Positions 11,904 through 20,194 of a DNA stretch of 36,438 nucleotides are shown one piece after another. Both the position numbers and the translations under genes were made by a program. The DNA comes from an uncultured Alphaproteobacteria bacterium. Its GTDB lineage: Bacteria; Pseudomonadota; Alphaproteobacteria; Micropepsales; Micropepsaceae. The stretch is taken from NCBI GenBank assembly GCA_903857685.1, contig CAIOFO010000082.1, positions 1 through 36,438 on the forward strand, given 5' to 3'. Numbering within the stretch: position 1 is the first letter of the stretch; each line of letters begins with the position of its first letter. The notes below the pieces were generated by a model. The model saw only the letters and a program-made list of their open reading frames with translations, had not been told where the DNA came from and made no database searches.

Positions 11904-13304
11904 ATGGCTGACACGAATTTCGACGTGATTGTGGTGGGCGGCGGCCCCGGCGGCTATGTCTGCGCCATCCGCTGCGCCCAGCTGGGCCTGAAAACGGCGG
12001 TGGTCGAGCGCGAACGGCTTGGCGGCATCTGTCTCAATTGGGGCTGCATTCCCACCAAGGCGCTGCTGCGGTCCAGCGAAATCTGGCACCTGATGCACCG
12101 GCTGGGGGAATTCGGTTTCTCCGCCGACAATTTCAAGTTCGACATCGCCAAGATCGTCGCCCGCAGCCGCGCCGTGTCGCAGCAGCTTTCCAACGGCGTC
12201 GGTTTTTTGATGAAGAAGCACAAGATCACAGTGATCGCGGGCGAGGCCAAACTGACCGGCAAAGGCAAGCTCACCGTCATGTCCGGCGGCAAGCCCAGCG
12301 ACTACACCGCCAAGAATATCGTCCTGGCCACGGGCGCGCGCGCCCGCACCCTGCCGGGCATGGAGCCGGACGGACTTCTGATCTGGACCTATCGCGAAGC
12401 CATGGTGCCGCCCAGCTTCCCCAAGTCTCTGTTGGTGGTCGGCTCGGGCGCCATCGGCATCGAATTCGCCAGCTTCTACCGCACCCTGGGCGCCGAGGTG
12501 ACGGTGGTCGAAGTGCTGGACCGCGTGCTGCCGGTGGAAGACGAGGAAATCTCCGCCTTCGCCGCCAAGGCTTTCACCAAGCAGGGCATGAAATTGAAAA
12601 CCGGCACCACCGTGACGGAACTGAAAAAGGGCGCGGACAATGTCACCTGCACCCTCAAGGCCAAGGACGGCAAGCTTGAGACCATCACCGTGGACCGCGT
12701 GATCCTGGCCATGGGCATTGTCGGCAATGTCGAGAATATCGGCCTGGAGGCCGCCGGCATCAAGGTGGACCGCACCCATGTCGTGGCCGGCAAGTTTGGC
12801 GAGACCGGCGTGGACGGCGTCTGGGCGATCGGCGACCTGGTCGGCGGCCCCTGGCTGGCGCACAAGGCGATGCATGAAGGCGTCATCGTCGCCGAAAAGA
12901 TCGCCGGCGTGAAAGGCGTGCATCCCCTCAATACGTCGAACGTGCCGGGCTGCACCTATTGCTGGCCGCAGGTGGCCTCGGTCGGCATGACCGAAGCCAA
13001 GGCGAAAGAGAGCGGCCGCAAGATCAAGGTCGGAAAATTCCCTTTCATCGGCAACGGCAAGGCGATCGCGCTGGGCGAGGCGGAAGGACTGGTCAAGACC
13101 GTGTTCGATGCCACCACCGGCGAACTTCTGGGCGCCCACATGATCGGCGCCGAGGTTACCGAGCTGATCCAGGGCTATGTCATCGCCAAGACCGGCGAAT
13201 TGACCGACGAAGAGCTGGCGCACACCATCTTCCCACATCCGACCCTGTCGGAAATGATGCATGAAGCGGTGCTGGCGGCCGACAACAAGGCGATGCACAT
13301 CTAG
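11904..13304 (+). CDS. lpdA: Dihydrolipoyl dehydrogenase (E3)
   Basis: E3 reoxidises dihydrolipoyl groups with FAD and NAD+. The 466-aa product has the FAD-binding GGGPGGYVCAIR, the redox disulfide Cys43/Cys48 in GICLNWGCIPTKA, the NAD-binding GSGAIGIEFASFY, the second FAD motif VWAIGDLVGGPWLAHKA, and the C-terminal base His445/Glu450 in HPTLSE. All catalytic residues are intact. It is the last gene of the pdh operon, nine bases after pdhC. It has no extra lipoyl domain, unlike some E3 proteins. Its stop lies three bases from the stop of the convergent TPR gene. Confidence 0.97.
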   Translation: MADTNFDVIVVGGGPGGYVCAIRCAQLGLKTAVVERERLGGICLNWGCIPTKALLRSSEIWHLMHRLGEFGFSADNFKFDIAKIVARSRAVSQQLSNGVGFLMKKHKITVIAGEAKLTGKGKLTVMSGGKPSDYTAKNIVLATGARARTLPGMEPDGLLIWTYREAMVPPSFPKSLLVVGSGAIGIEFASFYRTLGAEVTVVEVLDRVLPVEDEEISAFAAKAFTKQGMKLKTGTTVTELKKGADNVTCTLKAKDGKLETITVDRVILAMGIVGNVENIGLEAAGIKVDRTHVVAGKFGETGVDGVWAIGDLVGGPWLAHKAMHEGVIVAEKIAGVKGVHPLNTSNVPGCTYCWPQVASVGMTEAKAKESGRKIKVGKFPFIGNGKAIALGEAEGLVKTVFDATTGELLGAHMIGAEVTELIQGYVIAKTGELTDEELAHTIFPHPTLSEMMHEAVLAADNKAMHI

Positions 13305-13307
13305 CCG

Positions 13308-14909
13308 TCACGCGCCTGGCGCGGCGTTCCTTGCGGATTCGCGATTGCCAAACAGCAGGGTGACATTGATGCGGCGATTCTGGTAACCGCCCTTGAACAC
13401 GATCCTGTCGGTCTTATGGAACAGATCGGAATCGAATATCACCGCCCGGTTGGCGCGATAGGGAATGGTGGTGGACTTCGCGCCATTGCGGAGCAGAAAT
13501 TCGCGGGCCGCGTCGCTGTCGCAATTGTAGCGCTCGAAATCCCAGTCCAGCGGGGCTGCGACATCCCAGACCACCAGCCCGCCGCTTTGGGGATCCAGGT
13601 TGGCGGCATCCGGCGTGATCCAGAAATTGACGTTGACGGCAGCCTCGTCGGCATGAACGTCAATGCCATTGAGCGCGCTGTCATACTTAAACGCCCACAA
13701 GCCGCGCAGATGATGCGCGCCGAAGATCGCGGGATATTTTTCGCGCAGCTCCTGCGAAATCTGCCCCAGCAGCGGGCAGGCGAAGCCGTGCTCGGGAAAG
13801 GCGCCCAGATAGCCGCCCTCATAGGCTTTTCGCCACACATTTGATTGCAGGCAATAGTGCCGCAGGGCGCCCAGCGCCTCCGCCGACAGAAGATCGTCGA
13901 TCACGACCAGCTGCTCCTGGCTTTGGTGCCAGCGCGCAGTGACATCCTCCGCGCCCGCGGCGTTGACCGCCGGCGTGGGCATCCTTGCGCCATGATCGGG
14001 CCGCCCGTCCCCGGTGACGGCGGCCATCAGATATTCCTGCTGCTCCCGGTCATGTTGCGCCTTGTGCGGCAGCTCGCCGGGCTGGGGCTCGCCGCCAGGC
14101 TCCAGTTCGGCGGCGCGCCGGTATGCCGCAAGACCTTCGTCCAGCCGGTCGCATTCGAAAAGCACCTTGCCGTAATTCTTCCATATTCCGGCGTTGGCCG
14201 GATCCATCGCCAGGGCCTTGCCGTAACTCTCCAGCGCTTCCACGGGGCGATGCAATTCCAGCAGGGCGGTGCCGCGATTGTTCAGCGCGTCGGCATAGTC
14301 CGGGTCGAGCGCAAGCGCCCTGTTGTAGCTCGCCAGGGCTTCGTCGTGGCGCTTCAGGCCAAACAGGGTGATGCCGCGATTGTTCAGCGCCTGGGCATTG
14401 TCGGGGCTGATCGCCAGGGCCTGGTCGTAACTCGCCAGGGAATCCTTGAGGAGTCCCATCGCCCAGAGCGTCTCGCCGCGATGGTTCAGGGCATCAAAGT
14501 CCATCCGGATCGCCAGGGCCCGGTCCAGGCTTGCCAGCGCTTCGGGGTGGCGCTTCAGGGCATTGAGGGTGACGCCGCGGCTGACCCAGCTTTCCGCCAG
14601 CCCCGGCATGACCGCCAGGGCGCTGTCGAAACTCGCCAAGGCCTCGTCGAAGCGTCCCAGCGCGTGCAAAGCGAGGCCGTAATTCGACAGGGCTTCGGCG
14701 GCGTGCGGATTTATCTGCAAGGCGGAAGCGATGAGTTGCAGGGCCTCTGTTGTCCTGTCCTGCTGCAAACGCAGCACGCCCAGCGCGTGGCGGGCGGAAA
14801 AACTGTCCTGATGGGTCTGAATGATCTGCAGATACAGTTGCTCGGCCTGTCCCAGAGCGCCTTGGGTGTGGAACCGGACGGCCTGTTGATACAGCAGCGC
14901 AGCGTTCAT
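13308..14909 (-). CDS. TPR protein with C-terminal 2OG-Fe(II) oxygenase-like domain
   Basis: The 533-aa product starts with tandem 34-residue TPR repeats (about residues 1-275), visible in the DNA as a 102-base periodicity, for example LDPDYADALNNRGTALLEL. A low-complexity linker follows, and then a domain with the iron-binding layout of 2-oxoglutarate oxygenases: His419-x-Asp421 (VHADE), distal His498 (DLFHKTD) and a following Arg513 in RRINVT that could bind the 2OG carboxylate. The TPR part may bind a protein or peptide substrate for hydroxylation (inference). There is no signal peptide. It lies 42 bases after the SCO1-like gene on the same strand and probably shares its transcript. The start lacks a clear ribosome site. 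Confidence 0.82.
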   Translation of the reverse strand: MNAALLYQQAVRFHTQGALGQAEQLYLQIIQTHQDSFSARHALGVLRLQQDRTTEALQLIASALQINPHAAEALSNYGLALHALGRFDEALASFDSALAVMPGLAESWVSRGVTLNALKRHPEALASLDRALAIRMDFDALNHRGETLWAMGLLKDSLASYDQALAISPDNAQALNNRGITLFGLKRHDEALASYNRALALDPDYADALNNRGTALLELHRPVEALESYGKALAMDPANAGIWKNYGKVLFECDRLDEGLAAYRRAAELEPGGEPQPGELPHKAQHDREQQEYLMAAVTGDGRPDHGARMPTPAVNAAGAEDVTARWHQSQEQLVVIDDLLSAEALGALRHYCLQSNVWRKAYEGGYLGAFPEHGFACPLLGQISQELREKYPAIFGAHHLRGLWAFKYDSALNGIDVHADEAAVNVNFWITPDAANLDPQSGGLVVWDVAAPLDWDFERYNCDSDAAREFLLRNGAKSTTIPYRANRAVIFDSDLFHKTDRIVFKGGYQNRRINVTLLFGNRESARNAAPGA

Positions 14910-14951
14910 GGGAAAAGCCGGTTGGTCACGAGAGTATGATCAGCATGATAT

Positions 14952-15503
14952 CTAGTTCAGCAGCTTCTGAACATCCTCGGCCATCGCCGCCGGGTTGCCG
15001 GTGTCGGTGGTGACCAGCCGCGCCTTGCCGGCGCGGTCGAAAAAGAACACCGCGTTGGAATGCATCACGGCATAGGGCGGCGCGGAATCGACGCTATAGG
15101 CGACGCGGTAGCGCCGCGCCAGCTCAGCCAGTTGATTGTCGCTGCCGCGCAAACCCTCGATCTGGGGCGAGAAAGCGGCGGCGTATTTGCTCAAGCGTTC
15201 CCCCGTGTCGCGCGCCGGATCCACGCTGACAAACAGAATCCGCAGATCGGGATTTTTCACCCGTCCGGCCATGTCGGCCAGGTTGGCCAGGGTGGCCGGG
15301 CAGACATCGGGGCAATTGGTGTAACCGAAATAAAGCGCCACCACCTTGCCCCGGTAATCCTTTCCCGTGACCGCTGCGCCGTCACTGGCGCGGGTCATGC
15401 GGAAATCCAGCTCGGGCATGGCGCCCGAAATATCGGTCATGTGGAAGCTGGACCTTCCGCAACTGGCCAGCAGCAATGCAAGAAACAGGGCAGTGATACG
15501 CAT
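14952..15503 (-). CDS. SCO1/SenC/PrrC family copper chaperone lipoprotein
   Basis: SCO proteins deliver copper to, or reduce, the CuA site of cytochrome c oxidase in the periplasm. The 183-aa product has a lipoprotein signal with Cys15 in LLASCG, a thioredoxin fold, the copper and redox motif Cys64-P-D-V-Cys68, and the third ligand His in MHSNAVFFFD. The ATG at 15503 is chosen because it starts the signal peptide. An upstream in-frame start at 15548 would add residues encoded by repeat copy B and is rejected. A CtaG-type assembly gene lies nearby at 16223. Confidence 0.92.
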   Translation of the reverse strand: MRITALFLALLLASCGRSSFHMTDISGAMPELDFRMTRASDGAAVTGKDYRGKVVALYFGYTNCPDVCPATLANLADMAGRVKNPDLRILFVSVDPARDTGERLSKYAAAFSPQIEGLRGSDNQLAELARRYRVAYSVDSAPPYAVMHSNAVFFFDRAGKARLVTTDTGNPAAMAEDVQKLLN

Positions 15504-15513
15504 TTTTTCTTTT

Positions 15514-15567
15514 GTCGCGCGGCCGGACGGAAAACCGCGAGGCCGCACTTTTCCTGGCCGACGCTCC
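15514..15567 (+). repeat. Mosaic intergenic repeat, copy B
   Basis: It matches copy A (4720-4774) except at a few positions (for example GCGCGG for GCACGG and GACGCTCC for GATGCTCC). It lies ten bases upstream of the SCO1-like start, so it should form part of that gene's promoter or leader. Confidence 0.9.
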
Positions 15568-15620
15568 CCGCGTCCATATCACGCTTTCGCGGCGAGGGCC
15601 TAGCTGGGTAGAATTACACC

Positions 15621-16226
15621 ATGTACGTCCCCGCCCATTTCCGTGAAGACCGCATTGCCGTGCTGCATGACGCCATGCGGCAATTCGCATTCGCCACCCT
15701 GGTGACCCAGGGGCAGGGCGGCATCGAGGCCAATCACCTGCCGCTGTTGCTCGACGCGCAGGCCGGCATCCTGCGCGGCCATGTCGCCCGCGCCAATCCC
15801 GTCTGGCGCGACTTCAAGCCCGGCGATGCGGTGCTGGCGATCTTCCTGGGTCCGCACGCCTATATCAGCCCGAACTGGTATCCAACCAAGGCTGAGACCG
15901 GCAAGGCCGTGCCGACCTGGAATTACCTCACCGTGCATGCTCGCGGCACTGCCCGGGTGATCGATGACGGCGATTGGCTGCGCGCCCATGTCGCCGCCCT
16001 CAGCGACACCCATGAGGCAGGGCGACCTGATCCCTGGACCATCAGTGATGCCCCGCCCGCCTATGTCGACAGCCTGCTGCGCGCCATTGTCGGCGTCGAG
16101 ATCGCCATCACCGGCCTGGAAGGCAAGTGGAAGCTCAGCCAGAACCGCGCCGCCGATATCGAAGGCGTGCGGGAGGGCCTGAAGCAGGACGGCCAGGCGG
16201 TGCTGGCCGCGCTGATGAAACCATGA
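15621..16226 (+). CDS. PaiB-like FMN-binding split-barrel protein
   Basis: The 201-aa product matches the PaiB family, named after a Bacillus subtilis negative regulator of protease and sporulation genes and structurally an FMN-binding split barrel. Visible family features are the start MYVPAHF, EANHLPLLLD near residue 38, the HAYISPNWYPTK segment and VPTWNY (about 92-111), and IVGVEIAITGLEGKWKLSQN near the C-terminus. There is no HTH, so direct DNA binding is doubtful. No Shine-Dalgarno sequence precedes the ATG, but TAGAAT lies six bases upstream, which could mean a near-leaderless transcript. Its TGA stop overlaps the ATG of the CtaG gene (ATGA). Confidence 0.9.
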   Translation: MYVPAHFREDRIAVLHDAMRQFAFATLVTQGQGGIEANHLPLLLDAQAGILRGHVARANPVWRDFKPGDAVLAIFLGPHAYISPNWYPTKAETGKAVPTWNYLTVHARGTARVIDDGDWLRAHVAALSDTHEAGRPDPWTISDAPPAYVDSLLRAIVGVEIAITGLEGKWKLSQNRAADIEGVREGLKQDGQAVLAALMKP

Positions 16227-17131
16227 GCCGCCAGGCGCCCTGGTTCTGGTATGGCGCGCTGCTGCTGGCGGGTGCGACGCTTTATGTCATTTCGGCCCGG
16301 CTGCCCGCCGACCTGCCGGTCTTCCTGCCCTGGGAATTTCACTGGCCGGAATTTCTCGCCACGGTGCTGGCGCTGGCCTGGTTCACCCGCGGCCTTGCGC
16401 TGGTGGGGGAGCCGCCGCCGCTGTGGCGGCGCATCTGTTTTGTCGCAGGTGTGCTGTCCTTCTATATCGTGCTGCAGACGCGGGTGGATTATTACGCCCA
16501 GCATCTGTTCTTCATGCATCGCTGGGCGCATTTCGTGCTGCATCACGCCGGGGCCTTCCTGATCGCGCTGGGGATGAGCGGCCCGGTGCTCTATGCCGGC
16601 ATGCCGGACTTCCTGAAGCCGCTGGTGACGGCAACGCCGCTTCAACGGACGCTGGATGTTCTGCAGCATCCTGTCGTCGCGCCGGCCCTGTTTGTCGGGC
16701 TGCTTTATTTCTGGCTGATCCCGTCCATCCATAGCTATGTGATGCTGGACGCCGATCTGTACCAGGTCATGAACTGGACCATGGCGATCAATGGCGTGAT
16801 GTTCTGGTCGTTGATCCTGGACCCCAGGCCCAGGCCGCCCGCCCGGCTTTCCAGCCTGGTGCGGGGCGCACTGATCCTGGCGATCGAACTGCCCCAGATG
16901 GTGCTGGGCGCCATCCTGTCGCTGTCCATGACCGACTATTATCCCGTCTACACCATCTGTGGCCGGGTGATGGACATGACCGCCCTGAACGACCAGCATC
17001 TGGGCGGATTGATTATCTGGCTGCCCGGCACCCTGACCAGCTTCGCCGCCATGATCATCGTGCTGGTCAATATGCGTCTCAACGAGGAGCGAGCCGAACG
17101 CCTCAGGAGTTCTGCAACTCGGCAAAACTGA
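16223..17131 (+). CDS. CtaG-type (caa3 type) cytochrome c oxidase assembly factor
   Basis: The 302-aa integral membrane protein fits the caa3_CtaG family (COG3336-like), implicated in CuA/CuB assembly of terminal oxidases. Seen here are about seven hydrophobic helices, the MHRWAHFVLHHAGAF segment rich in His (potential metal ligands), SGPVLYAGMP, an internal IPSIHSYVM, and LNDQHLGGLIIWLPG near the end. The start ATG at 16223 overlaps the paiB-like stop; the frame is open upstream but that part lies inside the previous gene. The last 29 bases overlap the convergent msrA gene. The SCO1-like gene at 14952 supports a role in copper-oxidase assembly. Confidence 0.9.
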   Translation: MSRQAPWFWYGALLLAGATLYVISARLPADLPVFLPWEFHWPEFLATVLALAWFTRGLALVGEPPPLWRRICFVAGVLSFYIVLQTRVDYYAQHLFFMHRWAHFVLHHAGAFLIALGMSGPVLYAGMPDFLKPLVTATPLQRTLDVLQHPVVAPALFVGLLYFWLIPSIHSYVMLDADLYQVMNWTMAINGVMFWSLILDPRPRPPARLSSLVRGALILAIELPQMVLGAILSLSMTDYYPVYTICGRVMDMTALNDQHLGGLIIWLPGTLTSFAAMIIVLVNMRLNEERAERLRSSATRQN

Positions 17132-17594
17132 CGTGGCAAGACCCGCCATGCTTCTCGAAATAGCGCTGGTGATAGTCCTCGGCGGGCCAGAAGGCAGGCG
17201 CGGCCTCGATCTCAGTGACGATCGGCTGCTTGTAGCGCCCTGACGCCGCCGCCGCCTCCAGCCGCTCTTTGGCCACCCGGGCCTGCTCCGGCCCATGGGT
17301 GAAGATCACCGAGCGGTACTGGGTGCCGAAATCCGGTCCCTGGCGGTTCTTCTGGGTCGGGTTGTGCATCTTGAAAAACAGGTCCACCAGGGTTGCATAA
17401 TCCACCTTGGCGGGATCGAAACGCACCTCCACCACCTCGGCATGGTTGGTATCGCCGCCGCAGACCTGCTTGTAGGTGGGATTCTGGATCGTCCCGCCGG
17501 CATAGCCGCTGACGGCGGCTGCCACGCCGGGTACCTGGCGGAAGAAATCCTCCACTCCCCAGAAGCAGCCTGCGCCGAAGAGAGCTTTTTCCAT
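17103..17594 (-). CDS. msrA: Peptide methionine sulfoxide reductase A
   Basis: MsrA reduces methionine-S-sulfoxide in proteins, repairing oxidative damage. The 163-aa product has the catalytic GCFWG motif (Cys10 in FGAGCFWGVED), GYAGGTIQNPTYKQVC, the NHAEVVEV segment, QYRSVIF and the C-terminal HQRYFEKHGG. The ATG at 17594 is chosen because AGGTG stands just upstream and MEKALFGAGCFWG is the usual short start; an in-frame ATG at 17633 would sit within a hairpin. The 3' end overlaps the convergent CtaG gene by 29 bases. Confidence 0.96.
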   Translation of the reverse strand: MEKALFGAGCFWGVEDFFRQVPGVAAAVSGYAGGTIQNPTYKQVCGGDTNHAEVVEVRFDPAKVDYATLVDLFFKMHNPTQKNRQGPDFGTQYRSVIFTHGPEQARVAKERLEAAAASGRYKQPIVTEIEAAPAFWPAEDYHQRYFEKHGGSCHVSFAELQNS

Positions 17595-17627
17595 GTCCAC
17601 ACCTTTTGCCTGGCTCTTCGCTTGCGC

Positions 17628-17701
17628 GTCCATACGCGGTCGCTATGGACCATTCGTTCCTGGAAACGGTCCACCGGACCGTTTCCCCCGCCTGCGGCGG
17701 G
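17628..17701. repeat. Three consecutive perfect hairpins in the msrA/oxidoreductase gap
   Basis: GTCCATA (17628-17634) pairs with TATGGAC (17644-17650) around CGCGGTCGC, the same apex type as in repeats C and D. GGAAACGGTCC (17662-17672) pairs perfectly with GGACCGTTTCC (17676-17686). CCCGCC (17687-17692) pairs with GGCGGG (17696-17701). They fill much of the 210-base gap between two divergent genes. No T-run follows, so terminators are unlikely. Confidence 0.8.
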
Positions 17702-17804
17702 CCGGCACTCACCATACGTCTGACGCGTCCGGAAGTTACAGAGTTGGTGTCACCGGCCCCGGTTTCAAGCTATAGGGGCCCCTGCAGCTTCCGCGGAACC
17801 GGGC

Positions 17805-18911
17805 ATGAAAATTGTCATTATCGGCGCCGGCGTGGCAGGCCTCAGCCTGGGTTGGCGGCTGGCCCAGGCGGGCGCCGAGGTCACGATCCTGGAGCGCGGT
17901 CAGCCCGGCTCGGGCGCGACCAATGCCTCGGCCGGAATGATTGCAGTGACAGCAGAACTGCTGGACGCCCATGCCGTTGAAATAGAATTCTCTCGTCATT
18001 CCAATGCGCTGTGGCCGGAATTTGCCGAAGCGGTTGAAGCGGGCAGCGACCGGATGATCGGCTATTCCCGCAGCGGCGCCCTGCTGGTGGCCAGCGACGC
18101 GGCGGCCCTGGCCCGGCTCGCCAGGCGCGGCGGCGAAGCCGGACTTGAGATGCTGGACGCAGGCCAGGCCCGCGCCCGGGCACCCCTGGTCACGGGGCCG
18201 CTTGCCGGCGCGCTGTGGTCGCCCAAGGAGGCCAAGGTGGACGCCAGGGCGCTGAGCGCGGCGCTCACCCTTGCCTTCCAGCGGGCGGGCGGGCGCCTTC
18301 TCGCCAACGAGGCGGTGGTCCGGATCGAGCGCCGGGGCGGTCGGGCCGCCATCGCCCACACCCCGTTCGGGCTTTATCACGCCGATGTCTTCGTCCTGGC
18401 CGCCGGGGCCTGGAGCGGATTGATCGAGGCGGGCCTGGCGCCCATCACCCCGGTCAAAGGCGAGATGATCGCGCTGGCGCCGCCCAAGGGAGAAAAAAAG
18501 GCGATCGGTAAACTCCTGGGGCCGGTGATCTGGGGCAACGGGGTCTATGCCGTGCCGCGCGGCAACAACCTTCTGATAGGGGCCACCGTCGAAAATGCGG
18601 GCTTCGATACCGCCCTTACCGATGCGGCGCGCGACGGCCTGCGCGCAAAAGCCGAAATTTTGATGCCCTCGCTCAAGGATTGGAGCCTGGTGGATCACTG
18701 GGCCGGGCTGCGCCCACGATCGCCCGACGGCTTGCCGCTGCTCGGTCCCACCGCGCTGGACGGGCTGTGGCTGGCCGGCGGCCAGTTCCGCAACGGCATC
18801 CTCTTCGCGCCCGCCATCGCCGAAAGCCTCTCCGCCCAGCTGATGGGCAAGGCCGCGCCCATCCCCGCCTTCGATCCGCGGCGGTTGCGGAGCGACGGCC
18901 AGAAAAAGTGA
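17805..18911 (+). CDS. FAD-dependent amino acid oxidase (DAO/ThiO-like)
   Basis: The 368-aa product is a member of the DAO superfamily of flavin oxidases, which includes glycine oxidase ThiO and D-amino acid dehydrogenases. The N-terminal FAD motif is KIVIIGAGVAGLSLGWRLA with Glu at the end of the next strand (TILER), followed by GSGATNASAGMIA. FVLAAGAWS in the middle and HWAGLRPRSPDGLPLLG with AGGQFRNGILFAPA near the C-terminus are typical of this group. A ThiO role in thiazole synthesis is possible, but no thi genes adjoin it. The last few codons (from about 18889) lie within repeat copy E, so the C-terminus RRLRSDGQKK is partly repeat-encoded. Confidence 0.88.
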   Translation: MKIVIIGAGVAGLSLGWRLAQAGAEVTILERGQPGSGATNASAGMIAVTAELLDAHAVEIEFSRHSNALWPEFAEAVEAGSDRMIGYSRSGALLVASDAAALARLARRGGEAGLEMLDAGQARARAPLVTGPLAGALWSPKEAKVDARALSAALTLAFQRAGGRLLANEAVVRIERRGGRAAIAHTPFGLYHADVFVLAAGAWSGLIEAGLAPITPVKGEMIALAPPKGEKKAIGKLLGPVIWGNGVYAVPRGNNLLIGATVENAGFDTALTDAARDGLRAKAEILMPSLKDWSLVDHWAGLRPRSPDGLPLLGPTALDGLWLAGGQFRNGILFAPAIAESLSAQLMGKAAPIPAFDPRRLRSDGQKK

Positions 18912-18940
18912 GGAGCGGTTTTGCGTCCGGCCGCGCGACC
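18889..18940 (-). repeat. Mosaic intergenic repeat, copy E
   Basis: Read on the minus strand it starts GGTCGCGCGGCCGGACG and ends CTGGCCGTCGCTCC. It includes the last codons and stop (18909-18911) of the FAD oxidase gene, and ends 13 bases before the HIT gene start. Confidence 0.85.
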
Positions 18941-18953
18941 ATTAGATAGAGCC

Positions 18954-19343
18954 ATGAGCTTCGAACTTCATCCCCGGCTGGCCGCCGACACCAGCTTCAT
19001 CGCCGATTGGCCGCTGTGCCGGGTGCTGCTGATGGAGGATGCCCGCTATTTCTGGCTGGTGCTGGTGCCGCGCCGGGACGGCGTCAGCGAGATCACGGAA
19101 TTGTCGCCCGAAGACCGCGCCGCCTTGATGGAAGAGGCAGCGCGGGCAGGGCGAATAATCAAGGGTGGCGGAAAGCTCAATATCGGCGCCCTGGGCAATC
19201 TGGTGCCGCAATTGCACCTGCATGTGGTGGCCCGCAAGGCCGGCGATCCCGCCTGGCCCGGCCCGGTCTGGGGCCACAGCCCGGCGGTGCCCTATGACGA
19301 TGCCGCGCGGGCGGCGCGCATCGCCCTGGTAAGCTCTCATTAA
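18954..19343 (+). CDS. HIT family hydrolase
   Basis: HIT proteins hydrolyse or transfer nucleotidyl groups, for example on dinucleoside polyphosphates. The 129-aa product has the HIT core but with the triad written Gln86-Leu-His88-Leu-His90 (PQLHLHVVAR). The first His of HxHxH is Gln, while the catalytic middle His88 is kept. The segments FWLVLVPRRDGVSEITEL and KLNIGALGNLVPQLH fit a HIT subgroup I recall from alphaproteobacteria. The ATG at 18954 is used because upstream in-frame codons lie inside repeat copy E. The substrate is unknown. Confidence 0.9.
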   Translation: MSFELHPRLAADTSFIADWPLCRVLLMEDARYFWLVLVPRRDGVSEITELSPEDRAALMEEAARAGRIIKGGGKLNIGALGNLVPQLHLHVVARKAGDPAWPGPVWGHSPAVPYDDAARAARIALVSSH

Positions 19344-19366
19344 CCATAAGGGGTGATCTTCACCCC

Positions 19367-20194
19367 ATGCAGATTGGAGCTCCCGCCGATCCGTCCAATG
19401 TCGTCAGCGCGCTGCGCAATGCCGCCGCCGCCACCGGCTCGGACTTCAACTACCTGCTTGGCACCGCGATGCGGGAGTCCAGCCTCAAGCCCGGCGCGCA
19501 ATCCAGCACATCTTCCGCCACCGGCCTGTTCCAGTTTGTCGACCAGACCTGGCTGGGGCTGGTCAAGAACCATGGCGCAAAGTACGGCCTATCCACCATG
19601 GCCGACGCCATCCATGTCGACGAGGGCGGACATTACCGCGCCGCCAGCGAAAATGACCGCCAGGCCATTCTGGACCTGCGCAAAAATCCCCAGATTTCCG
19701 CCCTCATGGCCGGCGAATACAGCAAGGCCTCCGCCGCCACCATGCAGGCCTCGCTGGGCCGCCCGGTTTGCGGCGGCGAACTCTATGCGGCGCATTTCCT
19801 GGGGCCGGACGCGGCCTGCAAGCTGATCCGCAGCAATGAAACCCAGCCCGGCGCCAGCGCCGCGGCGCTGCTGCCGGGCGCCGCCGGCGCCAACAAGTCG
19901 GTTTTCTTTCACCCCGACGGCTCGGCCAGGAGCGTGCGCGAGGTTTATGACTGGGCCATGCAGCAGCCGGGCGCTGCCGCGCCGGTGCGGGCGCCCGAAG
20001 CCGAAAGCGCGGTCTTCCGCGCGGCCAATGCGTCCTCGGCCAATATCGAAAGCCTGCTTGCAAGCGTGATGAACTGGCAGCCTTCGGGCAATTTTTTCGC
20101 GCCCGCCAGTTCGGCCACGTCCCTGGGTGGCGAAGGCCCGTCCTCGCCGCTGATGCTGACGCCGGGCCTGCTCAATATTTTGTCGGAGAGTTAG
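19367..20194 (+). CDS. Lytic transglycosylase-like protein
   Basis: The 275-aa product has a lysozyme-like SLT fold in its N-terminal 170 residues. Catalytic Glu37 lies in AMRESSLKPGAQ, followed by SATGLFQFVDQTWLGLV, and GELYAAHFLGPDAA later. Such enzymes cleave peptidoglycan, often to make room for flagella, pili or secretion systems. There is no obvious signal peptide, so export may depend on a special system, as for some flagellar rod-associated muramidases (inference). The C-terminal third is Ala/Ser/Pro-rich. AAGGGGTG precedes the ATG. Its stop overlaps that of the convergent HPt gene by four bases. Confidence 0.87.
   Translation: MQIGAPADPSNVVSALRNAAAATGSDFNYLLGTAMRESSLKPGAQSSTSSATGLFQFVDQTWLGLVKNHGAKYGLSTMADAIHVDEGGHYRAASENDRQAILDLRKNPQISALMAGEYSKASAATMQASLGRPVCGGELYAAHFLGPDAACKLIRSNETQPGASAAALLPGAAGANKSVFFHPDGSARSVREVYDWAMQQPGAAAPVRAPEAESAVFRAANASSANIESLLASVMNWQPSGNFFAPASSATSLGGEGPSSPLMLTPGLLNILSES

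Noticed and set aside
11121-13298. A 725-codon open frame on the minus strand across pdhC and lpdA
   Set aside because: It is antisense to two intact enzyme genes, has the His/Gly/Asp-rich composition of a shadow frame in GC-rich DNA, and no recognisable domain.
13845-14939. A 364-codon plus-strand frame opposite the TPR gene
   Set aside because: Its internal repeats mirror the TPR codons of the opposite strand, so it is explained by the 102-base TPR periodicity.
15504-15548. Longer start for the SCO1-like gene
   Set aside because: The extra residues are encoded by repeat copy B and would bury the lipoprotein signal peptide.
16061-17296. A 411-codon minus-strand frame opposite the CtaG gene
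   Set aside because: It is rich in Arg, Gln and His, without domain, and covers the clear membrane protein gene on the plus strand.
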